Shown in pieces: positions 1 through 5,703 of a DNA stretch of 5,703 bases. Both the position numbers and the translations under genes were made by a program. The first letter of the stretch is position 1. Every line of letters starts with the position of its first letter. The notes under the pieces are model-generated. The model saw only the letters and a program-made list of their open reading frames with translations. It searched no databases and was not told where the DNA came from. Source of the stretch: Planctomycetia bacterium. GTDB lineage: Bacteria > Planctomycetota > Planctomycetia > Pirellulales > UBA1268. Location: NCBI GenBank assembly GCA_009919445.1, contig RGBY01000162.1, forward strand, positions 1 through 5,703, written 5' to 3'.

Positions 1-660
1 TCGGCCGAATTTCATGGCGAAAAAAATTTCTGCCAGAGAATCACTATCAACATGCTGCACGACAACATCTTCGAAGGCAACCAGTCGGTCACCACTCTCA
101 GTGAGGTGGATCGCAAAGGCAGTCTCCGCAAAGCGAAAATAGCGGGTGTTGAAGCCCCCGAGTTGCCCGAAGACATCCCGACGAACAACAAAACCACGCA
201 AGCCAACGCAGCGCCAGAGACCGAGTGAATGCATGCTCGGCGATTCGCATTCATGAAGTGCTGCATCAACAGCAGAAAAACGAGACCGAGCCAGGTGGCT
301 CGATCCGAGAACTGCTGCTGCGGTTGTCTCCTGAAGCCGCTGTTTCAGTTTGTGAACTGTTTCTGCCGTGGGGAGGACATGCGACTCAGTGAATAGCAGC
401 CATTTTGCTTCTGTTGCCCTTGCTCCGGCGTTATAGAGCTCAGCTTCATTGCGAGAATCGCAGCAGACAAAGCGATCTCGTGGGCCGAGTTGCTGCCGAA
501 TCACTGCTGGCCGTCGGCCACTCTTCTGCCCAACAACAATAATTTGGCAAGTCGGATCGTGCTGGCACTGCTCTTTCCAGGCTGCGACAGCCTGACTGGC
601 CATTCCCCGATCATCGTGAAGAGGAAAGATGATGGCAATTGATGGGGTTGCTGCCTGCAT
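1..660 (-). CDS. Glycosyltransferase family 2-like protein, N-terminal 220 residues (3' end outside window)
   Basis: Probable cytoplasmic GT-A fold glycosyltransferase that would transfer a sugar from a nucleotide-sugar donor; donor and acceptor are unknown. The frame is open from ATG at 660 down to the window edge with no stop. Residues 7-14 (SIAIIFPL) look like the first Rossmann strand, 39-43 (QIIVV) the second, and 71-83 (NEAELYNAGARAT) the helix before the metal site. Residues 87-96 (WLLFTESHVL) occupy the usual DxD place with an E-S-H variant. Residues 151-180 (CVGLRGFVVRRDVF..LGGFNTRYFRFAET) match the conserved acceptor-side block of GT2 enzymes, ending in the likely catalytic acidic segment. 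An in-frame TGA at 694-696 and no earlier start codon fix the start at 660. The RBS is weak (AAAGG about 11 nt upstream). It lies downstream of the secreted protein gene on the same strand. The fold is fairly sure, the substrate unknown. Confidence 0.8.
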   Translation of the reverse strand, partial: MQAATPSIAIIFPLHDDRGMASQAVAAWKEQCQHDPTCQIIVVGQKSGRRPAVIRQQLGPRDRFVCCDSRNEAELYNAGARATEAKWLLFTESHVLPTAETVHKLKQRLQETTAAAVLGSSHLARSRFSAVDAALHECESPSMHSLGLWRCVGLRGFVVRRDVFGQLGGFNTRYFRFAETAFAIHLTESGDRLVAFEDVVVQHVDSDSLAEIFFAMKFGR

Positions 661-712
661 GGTGAGTCGTGCCTTTGAGTGGCTGGAGACGGATCATGCC
701 GGAGCAGGCTAA

Positions 713-733
713 GGTGACAACCTACTTGTCACC
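713..733 (-). terminator. Intergenic stem-loop between secreted protein gene and glycosyltransferase gene
   Basis: A perfect 8-bp inverted repeat (GGTGACAA / TTGTCACC) flanks a 5-nt loop. It begins 7 nt after the TAG stop of the upstream minus-strand gene. On the minus strand it is followed by TTAGCC, not a U-tract, so intrinsic termination would be weak. It could be a partial terminator or attenuator lowering read-through into the glycosyltransferase gene, an RNA 3'-end protector, or an operator. Confidence 0.35.
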
Positions 734-740
734 GGGTTCA

Positions 741-1730
741 CTATCGCCGCTGGACCTGATTGAGTTCATCGCTGGGCAGCCAGCGGGCGGCGAGGTCTAC
801 GGTGAGGCGGTCAGGATCGGTGTTTTCAGCAGACTCTGCTGGTGATGCTACCTGCTGACGGTGCTGTCTGTGAGCAGCATTCCGGGCAATCGAGGCGAGT
901 GTTTGGCGGTCGGCAGCAGTGGTGTGCTGGAGGCGGCCAGCCAGTGTGGCGACCCCTTCTGGGTTGTTCATGGCAGCATCAGAGAGGCTGGCCATGAACA
1001 GGCAGATCTCATGCAGGTTTGCCGCAGCAGAACGGGCGATGAGGGGCTGAAGGGTGCGGGTGACGATCTCCAGACCGATCCCGTCCATATCGAGAAAGGC
1101 ATCAATCTGAACAGCTTGCCGCTGACGGCCGTCGGTCATTGGTTCAGCTTCCCGATACCGCACCATCAAAACACAGTTTCCGGTGAGGTTCTTGGGGGAA
1201 AGCGGCCCGGTGTAGGCACCACGACCATGAAAGACCAGCATGCCCCCATCAGGCCGACGGTCATGGTAGGCCAACCGCAGCAGGCCGACTGTTCCGTAGC
1301 CATCTGCCAGCCGCCACTGCTCTGGCCCGACAGGATCGAGCGATAGCCGACTGATGCCGAGCAGCCGCCAGATGTCGACAATGGTTTCAGGCTTCTCGAG
1401 GCCAAAACTGAGGAGATCGCCGTCGCAGGAAAAGAGTTCGACAGGGAGCCGTCGGTAGAGCGTGGTCGACCGCAGTGAGGTCTCGATTGCTCGGCGATCA
1501 GCAGCAGTCATCTTCTCCAGTGGCAGAGCCGCCTCGGCTCGCTGCCGGGCATGGCGGCTGGAACTGCCCCAGTCGGTGCCAAGCGTGCCAACCGCTGCAT
1601 CGGCAGGAGTACGAGTGGCAGCCTGACAGATTGAGCCGCTGAGCCCACCCGTCAGGAAGACTGCTGAAATGATCGAATGAAGCGCTACCCGGAAGTATCC
1701 CAGGCCGCTGCCAGGCAGCGATTTCTGCAT
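741..1730 (-). CDS. Secreted protein of unknown function (329 aa), planctomycete-type conserved family
   Basis: I cannot assign a function. The protein begins with a Sec-type signal peptide: basic start, hydrophobic core at about residues 15-34, likely cleavage after Ala37 (C-Q-A|A). There is no lipobox, since the residue before Cys35 is Ile. A helical stretch (57-88) leads to LYRRLPVELFSCD (91-103) and a compact domain containing IVDIWRLLGISRLSL (117-131), GYGTVGLLRLAY (144-155), MLVFHGRGAYTGPL (164-177) and CVLMVRYRE (186-194). Next comes AFLDMDGIGLEIVTRTLQPLI (211-231), which looks amphipathic, then NNPEGVATLAGRL (255-267). From memory this arrangement resembles a widespread planctomycete family of hypothetical proteins; that is not checked. 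The ATG at 1730 is chosen because a strong RBS and the signal peptide follow it. The frame stays open upstream to 2051, but that extension is Arg/Pro-rich, would bury the signal peptide and overlaps the divergent gene. Confidence 0.8.
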   Translation of the reverse strand: MQKSLPGSGLGYFRVALHSIISAVFLTGGLSGSICQAATRTPADAAVGTLGTDWGSSSRHARQRAEAALPLEKMTAADRRAIETSLRSTTLYRRLPVELFSCDGDLLSFGLEKPETIVDIWRLLGISRLSLDPVGPEQWRLADGYGTVGLLRLAYHDRRPDGGMLVFHGRGAYTGPLSPKNLTGNCVLMVRYREAEPMTDGRQRQAVQIDAFLDMDGIGLEIVTRTLQPLIARSAAANLHEICLFMASLSDAAMNNPEGVATLAGRLQHTTAADRQTLASIARNAAHRQHRQQVASPAESAENTDPDRLTVDLAARWLPSDELNQVQRR

Positions 1731-1735
1731 TATTT

Positions 1736-1743
1736 CCCCCCTC
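1736..1743 (-). promoter_or_regulatory. Ribosome binding site that sets the secreted protein start
   Basis: On the minus strand GAGGGGGG lies 5 nt before the ATG at 1730. It decides between this start and longer in-frame ATGs further upstream, and it fits the signal peptide that directly follows. Confidence 0.6.
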
Positions 1744-1800
1744 ACATGTCCCCCCAAGGGCTGGTCATGCAACCCTGGTCGCACAATCAACCTGCACTCA

Positions 1801-1847
1801 TTGTTCGGATTTTTCAGCCTCATTCGGCCAGTGAAAATTCCGAACAA
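1801..1847. repeat. Near-perfect inverted repeat, 16-bp arms, 15-nt spacer
   Basis: The left arm TTGTTCGGATTTTTCA (1801-1816) pairs with the right arm TGAAAATTCCGAACAA (1832-1847) at 15 of 16 positions; the one mismatch is T1810 against T1838. Within the spacer, GCC (1817-1819) can pair with GGC (1826-1828), extending the fold. Neither side is followed by a T-tract, so it is a poor terminator. It could be a two-part operator for a dimeric regulator, a transcribed leader hairpin, or a relic of a small palindromic element. The symmetry is seen directly; the role is inferred. Confidence 0.6.
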
Positions 1848-1856
1848 CACAAAAAC

Positions 1857-1866
1857 TTTGCGCAAA
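1857..1866. promoter_or_regulatory. 10-bp perfect palindrome TTTGCGCAAA, possible operator
   Basis: TTTGCGCAAA is fully self-complementary. It lies 9 nt after the end of the large inverted repeat and about 30 nt before the proposed -35 box of the transporter operon, a position suited to an activator or repressor site. Short palindromes also arise by chance, so this is tentative. Confidence 0.3.
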
Positions 1867-1895
1867 CGCCGTGGTTTAACTGGTCGTGTTCGGTC

Positions 1896-1924
1896 TTGGC
1901 CGCAGGGCGAGCAATTTCTATGCT
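1896..1924 (+). promoter_or_regulatory. Candidate sigma70-like promoter for the transporter operon
   Basis: TTGGCC (1896-1901) and TATGCT (1919-1924) are separated by exactly 17 nt, and each matches 4 of 6 consensus positions. Transcription would start near 1931 and leave a leader of about 90 nt before the ATG at 2020. Planctomycete promoters are not well defined, so this is only the best-looking candidate in the region. Confidence 0.35.
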
Positions 1925-2019
1925 CCCGCCCCTTCCGAGGCGGCCTGGATTGGTGCCGTCTCTTATTGCAATGAGGCCTCCGGGCTGCCGAATGCCGTGG
2001 TCTGCCCGCGGCCTGGTTC

Positions 2020-4860
2020 ATGAACGAGCACACCGAAACAAGCGACGACACCGGCCTGCCCGCTGGCCGTCTGCGCTCCCGTCAGGCTCGGCGGTTGAAG
2101 AAGCCGGTGGAGCATCAGCCAAGCCTGCTCAGTCGATTGATGGTGAGCTGGGCAAGGCAGTGCCTCACGCGTCCCTGGACAATCGTGTTCTTGGCGGTGG
2201 TGACGGCGATCGGTGCAGGGGTGTGGACAGCCGGCTCACTTGGCTACAAGGTGAGCCGGGTCGATCTGCTCGACCCCGACAGCGAATACAACAAACTTTG
2301 GATCGATTACATCCGGGAGTTTGGTGAAGACGACGACGCCGTGGTGGTGGTTGAAGGTGCCACTCGTTCAGCAACGGTGGCGGCTCTGGAAGATCTGTCT
2401 GGGCAGTTGGCTCAGCATGACGACCTCTTTCATTCCATCCTGCACGAGGTCGATCTCACGCAGATTCGATCGAAGGGCCTGCACTACGTTTCCGCTACCG
2501 ACTTGGCAGCGATTGACCGGTTTCTGGATCGCACCGAGCCTGTGCTGGCTGGCGGCTGGCCTCAGCTAAAAGCCGGCACGATGGTGGGAGGACTGGCAGC
2601 GGCAGTGGTCTCAGGAACACCGGCCGGCCAGGCACAGGATGAACCCCCGCTGAAAACACTTGAGCGTTACAGCGAAAGCCTCCTGGCTAGCCTTGAGGCC
2701 GGCGACCGTGGTCAGGCTGTCGATCCTAAACCGGGAGACTATGTCTCGCCCTGGCCGGGCATGCCTGGCAGCCTGTCAACCTTGCGGGATCTTTCCAGCC
2801 AGTACCTGCTGGCCAAGGAGGGAACGCTTGGCTTCGTCCTCCTGCGACTGGCCAAAGAAGAAGGTGGTTTTGCCGGTGCCTCCAAGGCCACCGACATGCT
2901 GCGTGAGCAGATGAGGCTCGTCTCTGACCGTCATCCCGAGGCCACGATTGGCCTGACCGGCCTGCCGGTGATGGAAGACGATGAGATGCGGTCTAGCAAG
3001 CAGTCAATGATCTGGGCCAGCGGCCTGTCACTGGCAGCAGTGGCGGTGGTGATTGTGGCCGGCTTTGGTGGCATGCGTCACGCCCTGATGGCCAATGGCG
3101 TACTGGTGATCGGCATGGCCTGGGCCTTTGCCTGGGCAACTGGCAGTGTCGGCCACCTGAATATTCTCAGCGTTACCTTCACCGTGACGATGATCGGCGT
3201 CGGCATTGACTACGGCACCTACTACATCGGTCGCTATCTGGCGATGCGGCGACAGGGAATGGCCTGCGCGGACGCAATCCTTGAAACCAGCGGATCGGTT
3301 GGGCCGAGTATCCTGACGGGGGCGGTGACCACATCGATTGCCTTCTTTTCGGCAGCTCTCACCAGTTTTGTTGGGGTGGCTGAGTTGGGGCTGATCGCTG
3401 GTGGTGGCATCCTGCTTTGCTGTGCGGCCGAGTTGCTCGTGCTGCCGGCAGTGATTGCCATTGTTGATCGGAGTCCTTTTGGCCGGTCGGTTCCTGAACC
3501 TGTGCCGGTGCATCGCTGGCTGGCCCCCTTCGCTCAACATCCCCGCTTTGTGGCCCTGGCAGCGGTGGCTGGCACGCTGGCGATTAGTTCCGGCATTCAT
3601 GACCTTCGCTACGACCATAATCTGCTCAACCTGCAGGCGGACGGGCTGGAAAGCGTCGAGGTTGAAAAGAAACTGCTCGAAGAGTGTGACCAGAGCGTCT
3701 GGTATGCCCTTTCGATTGCTGACTCGCGAGAAGAGTTGCTCGCGCGAAAGGAAAAACTGGCCGCCTTGCCGACGGTGGAACGAGTTGATGAAATTGCCTC
3801 GTTACTCGCTGGAAATGAAGAGGTCAAAACGCCGCTGATCAAACAGATCGGCAGTCGGCTGGAAGGGCTTCCGGAACGGCCACCGCAGATTCCGCTTGAT
3901 CGGCTCGACTCGTTGGGCGAAACCCTGGGCTGGGCTCAGGTGGAGGCCGCGAAACGTCCCGGGGGCATGCGGGCCGCTTGGCATCTGGAGCGGGCTCGTG
4001 ACACCTTGCGGCGGATGGGGCCAGAGGAATGCTATCGCGCCTTGGCTGTCTTTCAGCAACGCTCAGCAGGAGAACTCCTCAGCCGGCTGCATGCCTTGGC
4101 GGCTGTCTCTGACCCGGTTCCGCCCTCCCTCGATGACCTGCCTCCAAGTCTGGTGGACCGCTTCGTCGGCTCCAGCGGCAAGCATCTGCTGAAAATCTAT
4201 GGGCGTGGCGACATCTGGAATTTTGATGCGCTTGAGCGGTTTGTCGGTGATGTGCGAAGCGTCGACCCGAAGGCCACTGGTAACCCACTGCAGGCCTATG
4301 AGGCCTCCTTGGAGATGAAGCGAAGTTACGAACAGGCGGCGCTGTATTCCTTGATTGTCATCATTGCGGTGCTATGGATCGATTTTCGGAGCCTCACCCA
4401 CTCGCTGCTGGCGGCGTTGCCGCTGGCTGTTGGGATGGCGCTGACACTGGGCCTGATGGGCCTGCTCGGCATCGACCTGAACCCGGCTAATCTGATTGGC
4501 ATCCCGCTGATTCTCGGCATTGCGGTCGACTATGGGGTGCATATTGTGCACGACGCCCTCGAGCGGCCCGGGGCCTATGCCATCAGTGCCTCAACCGCCA
4601 ATGCCGTTTTAGTTGATGCTCTGACAACAATCCTCGGGTTTGGTGCCCTGATGGTGGCCAGCCACAAAGGGCTCGAAAGCCTCGGCCGTCTCCTCACCCT
4701 TGGGGTGACGACCTGCACGATCACATCACTTGTTTTTCTGCCGGCGGTCCTGGGCCTGCTGCGGCCGGGAAGCTCTGCGGCTGCTTTACCGGATGATGAA
4801 TCAGCAGAGGATCTGCTGGCCTTTGAAACATCCCCTGCCAGTCAGCGACTGGCTGCCTGA
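2020..4860 (+). CDS. MMPL/RND family transporter, HpnN-like, 946 aa
   Basis: Inner-membrane proton-driven RND permease of the MMPL type, a family that moves lipids or other hydrophobic molecules toward the outer envelope. A basic cytoplasmic tail of about 50 residues precedes TM1 (53-75), followed by a large periplasmic porter domain (76-329), TM2-TM6 (about 330-480), TM7 (507-526), a second porter domain (527-770) and TM8-TM12 (about 773-914). The internal duplication shows in paired TM4/TM10 motifs GVGIDYG (393-399) and GIAVDYG (833-839); D397 and D837 are the expected proton-relay residues. NLLNLQ..GLESVE (534-547) and the LPTVERVDEIASLL stretch (583-596) recall HpnN, the hopanoid transporter. 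The length fits the family. An upstream in-frame TGA (1972-1974) with no ATG, GTG or TTG before 2020 sets the start; no Shine-Dalgarno is visible. No hopanoid gene is nearby, so the substrate is open. Confidence 0.93.
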   Translation: MNEHTETSDDTGLPAGRLRSRQARRLKKPVEHQPSLLSRLMVSWARQCLTRPWTIVFLAVVTAIGAGVWTAGSLGYKVSRVDLLDPDSEYNKLWIDYIREFGEDDDAVVVVEGATRSATVAALEDLSGQLAQHDDLFHSILHEVDLTQIRSKGLHYVSATDLAAIDRFLDRTEPVLAGGWPQLKAGTMVGGLAAAVVSGTPAGQAQDEPPLKTLERYSESLLASLEAGDRGQAVDPKPGDYVSPWPGMPGSLSTLRDLSSQYLLAKEGTLGFVLLRLAKEEGGFAGASKATDMLREQMRLVSDRHPEATIGLTGLPVMEDDEMRSSKQSMIWASGLSLAAVAVVIVAGFGGMRHALMANGVLVIGMAWAFAWATGSVGHLNILSVTFTVTMIGVGIDYGTYYIGRYLAMRRQGMACADAILETSGSVGPSILTGAVTTSIAFFSAALTSFVGVAELGLIAGGGILLCCAAELLVLPAVIAIVDRSPFGRSVPEPVPVHRWLAPFAQHPRFVALAAVAGTLAISSGIHDLRYDHNLLNLQADGLESVEVEKKLLEECDQSVWYALSIADSREELLARKEKLAALPTVERVDEIASLLAGNEEVKTPLIKQIGSRLEGLPERPPQIPLDRLDSLGETLGWAQVEAAKRPGGMRAAWHLERARDTLRRMGPEECYRALAVFQQRSAGELLSRLHALAAVSDPVPPSLDDLPPSLVDRFVGSSGKHLLKIYGRGDIWNFDALERFVGDVRSVDPKATGNPLQAYEASLEMKRSYEQAALYSLIVIIAVLWIDFRSLTHSLLAALPLAVGMALTLGLMGLLGIDLNPANLIGIPLILGIAVDYGVHIVHDALERPGAYAISASTANAVLVDALTTILGFGALMVASHKGLESLGRLLTLGVTTCTITSLVFLPAVLGLLRPGSSAAALPDDESAEDLLAFETSPASQRLAA

Positions 4861-4878
4861 AACACGTCCCGCGTCTGT

Positions 4879-4882
4879 GAGG
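4879..4882 (+). promoter_or_regulatory. Ribosome binding site of the redoxin-like gene
   Basis: GAGG lies 7 nt before the ATG at 4890, within the 29-nt gap after the transporter stop. It supports this start and translation of the second gene from a shared mRNA. The transporter gene itself has no such site. Confidence 0.55.
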
Positions 4883-4889
4883 CTTTGTT

Positions 4890-5537
4890 ATGTCTGGTTT
4901 CCGTGTGTGGTTCTCTGCTGCTTGGATAGGCGTTCTCTTAATCGGCGGCTTGGTTCCGGCGGCTGGTGCTGCTGACCGGGCGATGAATATTGAGATGGAA
5001 GACCAATTTGGCACGTCCTGTAGCACGGCGGCTTCTCGGGGCAATGTTGTGGTGCTTGTTTACGCGGAACGGCATGGTGCTGAAGCAGCACTCGCGCTCG
5101 GGCGGCAGCTGCACCTGCATTTTCATCCGACGGCGGGGCAGCCTGCGGCAGAGGCCTGGTCGACTCAGCCGGTCGTAGGCCTGGCGGGCTGGCCAGCGGG
5201 TGTGCCTGTTCCTGATGTGCAGGTAGTGCCCGTGGCCTCACTGACCGAGGTGCCCCGTGCCCTGCGGCCAGTAGTGAGGGCGCGGATGCGGAAAGATTCA
5301 CCCCAGGTGCCGGTCTGGCTCGACTTTGAGGGATCACTGGAACGCATGTTTGGGATCATTCCGGGGGAAGCAAACATCGTTGTTCTCGACACGGCCGGCC
5401 GGGTGCAGAGCGTGCTGTCGGGCAAGTTTGATGATCAGGACTATGCCCAGTTCGTCGGTCTTCTCGATCAACTTCGTCGGGCTGCCCAGCCAGCAATTCG
5501 CGTCGCTGACCAGCCAAATGGAAGCCCAGTCAGGTAA
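4890..5537 (+). CDS. Exported thioredoxin-fold (YtfJ/redoxin-like) protein without redox cysteines, 215 aa
   Basis: Probable periplasmic protein with a thioredoxin-like fold; its biochemical role is unknown. Residues 1-27 form a signal peptide (hydrophobic WIGVLLIGGLV core, cleavage likely after A-G-A at 27). The mature part opens with MEDQFG (36-41), typical of the redoxin entry. Strand VVVLVYAE (53-60) then leads to R-H-G where a thioredoxin would carry its CxxC. FEGSLERMFGI (146-156), IVVLDTAGRVQSVLSGKF (163-180) and a closing helix (184-197) match the C-terminal half of the fold and recall the YtfJ family from memory. The only cysteine, C44, is not in a CxxC, and the usual cis-Pro position before the IVVLD strand is not proline. 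A thiol oxidoreductase role is therefore unlikely; binding or scaffolding is a fair guess. It follows the transporter by 29 bp, so the two are probably co-transcribed. Fold fairly sure, function not. Confidence 0.8.
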   Translation: MSGFRVWFSAAWIGVLLIGGLVPAAGAADRAMNIEMEDQFGTSCSTAASRGNVVVLVYAERHGAEAALALGRQLHLHFHPTAGQPAAEAWSTQPVVGLAGWPAGVPVPDVQVVPVASLTEVPRALRPVVRARMRKDSPQVPVWLDFEGSLERMFGIIPGEANIVVLDTAGRVQSVLSGKFDDQDYAQFVGLLDQLRRAAQPAIRVADQPNGSPVR

Positions 5538-5605
5538 TACACGCGGCGTCCAGGGCCCGGTTTGCTTCCATCGGTGACTGGGGTGGGGTGCCTTGCGGCG
5601 TGCTG

Positions 5606-5663
5606 TCCGCTCGCGGCTTTGGCGGGATGGGCCCACGTTGGTCTTATTTCCGCTCGCGGCTTT
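5606..5663. repeat. Direct repeat pair TCCGCTCGCGGCTTT, 43-bp period
   Basis: The 15-mer TCCGCTCGCGGCTTT occurs exactly at 5606-5620 and again at 5649-5663. Each copy contains the small inverted core CCGC-TC-GCGG. Two exact copies in a short trailer suggest a repeated extragenic element rather than chance, but only two units are visible and the spacer sequences differ. Confidence 0.6.
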
Positions 5664-5683
5664 CTGGTGTGATGCGTGGGAAG

Positions 5684-5703
5684 CCCCCGGTGGAAACCGG
5701 GGG
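5684..5703 (+). terminator. Strong GC-rich hairpin, probable operon terminator (cut by window edge)
   Basis: CCCCCGGT (5684-5691) and ACCGGGGG (5696-5703) form a perfect 8-bp stem with a GGAA loop, about 150 nt after the last plus-strand stop codon. The left arm is preceded by AAG. If the bases beyond the edge read CTT or a T-run, this is an intrinsic terminator that could serve both strands. The T-tract is not in the window, so termination is inferred. Confidence 0.55.

Larger units (their letters stand above)
1731..2019. promoter_or_regulatory. Divergent intergenic region between secreted protein and MMPL transporter genes
   Basis: These 289 bases separate two genes transcribed away from each other, so promoters for both directions must lie here or within the flanking genes. 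The region holds a 16-bp inverted repeat, a TTTGCGCAAA palindrome and one acceptable sigma70-like promoter for the right-hand operon, each listed separately. No convincing -10 box was found for the leftward gene. Open frames crossing the region in both directions look like non-coding read-through: Arg/Pro-rich composition and no family likeness. Confidence 0.6.
5538..5703. other. Non-coding 3' region after the transporter operon
   Basis: No supported gene is seen in these 166 bases. They contain a 15-bp direct repeat pair and end with a GC-rich hairpin. CCCACG (5632-5637) and CGTGGG (5675-5680) are complementary and enclose the second repeat copy, so the trailer RNA may fold. Confidence 0.5.

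Noticed and set aside
1..228. Plus-strand frame open from the left edge to TGA at 226-228 (75 residues), looking like the C-terminus of a gene
   Set aside because: It is antisense to the glycosyltransferase, whose fold motifs are clear over the same bases, and the 75 residues match nothing I recognise.
861..1346. Plus-strand frame of 161 codons inside the secreted protein gene
   Set aside because: It lies fully antisense to a well-supported gene, with no signal, domain or RBS of its own.
1731..2051. 107-codon N-terminal extension of the secreted protein frame, starting at 2051 on the minus strand
   Set aside because: It is Arg/Pro-rich, would place the signal peptide internally, overlaps the transporter start, and a strong RBS supports the ATG at 1730.
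1677..2327. Plus-strand frame of 216 codons across the divergent region
   Set aside because: It overlaps both the secreted protein start and the first 300 bases of the transporter in another frame, with no domain-like pattern and composition typical of an out-of-frame reading.
3028..3618. Minus-strand frame of 196 codons inside the transporter gene
   Set aside because: It is antisense to conserved transmembrane segments including the IDYG motif; its His/Gln/Arg-rich composition is what antisense reading of such regions gives.
4888..5337. Minus-strand frame of 149 codons opposite the redoxin-like gene
   Set aside because: Its Pro/Ala/Arg-rich low-complexity composition is antisense to a gene with signal peptide, RBS and fold pattern.
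5606..5663. The repeat pair considered as a CRISPR array
   Set aside because: There are only two 15-bp units with one 28-bp gap, no third unit and no cas gene; the repeat is too short.

Overview
The window reads as a moderately GC-rich bacterial chromosome segment, most likely from Planctomycetota (Pirellulales-like). The assignment is by recall, not by search. It rests on the style of the large MMPL/RND transporter, on a secreted 329-residue protein resembling a family I associate with planctomycetes, and on a transporter gene with no recognisable Shine-Dalgarno. There is no rRNA, tRNA, CRISPR array, transposase or integrase.

Layout. Two genes lie on the minus strand in the left third. Positions 1-660 hold the N-terminal 220 residues of a family 2-like (GT-A fold) glycosyltransferase that runs off the left edge; because it has no stop in the window it is easy to miss. 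Upstream of it, at 741-1730, is a secreted protein of unknown function (329 aa, signal peptide, good RBS). An 8-bp hairpin sits between the two. Positions 1731-2019 are a divergent intergenic region with a near-perfect 16-bp inverted repeat, a 10-bp palindrome and a plausible sigma70-like promoter facing right. Two plus-strand genes follow: a 946-aa, 12-TM MMPL/RND transporter resembling the hopanoid transporter HpnN (2020-4860), and, 29 bp later with a clear RBS, a 215-aa exported thioredoxin-fold protein without redox cysteines (4890-5537). The last 166 bp hold no gene. They contain a 15-bp direct repeat pair and end in a strong GC-rich hairpin that is probably the operon terminator.

How the genes may work together (inference). 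The transporter and the exported redoxin-like protein form a two-gene operon that probably acts in moving lipid, or maintaining the envelope, at the inner membrane and periplasm. The divergent secreted protein and glycosyltransferase also fit an envelope theme. The shared intergenic region could let one regulator control both directions. No hopanoid biosynthesis enzyme is visible, so the substrate cannot be set from this window. I see no clear defence or mobile system. The best candidates for something undescribed are the secreted unknown protein, the cysteine-poor redoxin-like partner and the symmetric elements between the divergent genes.
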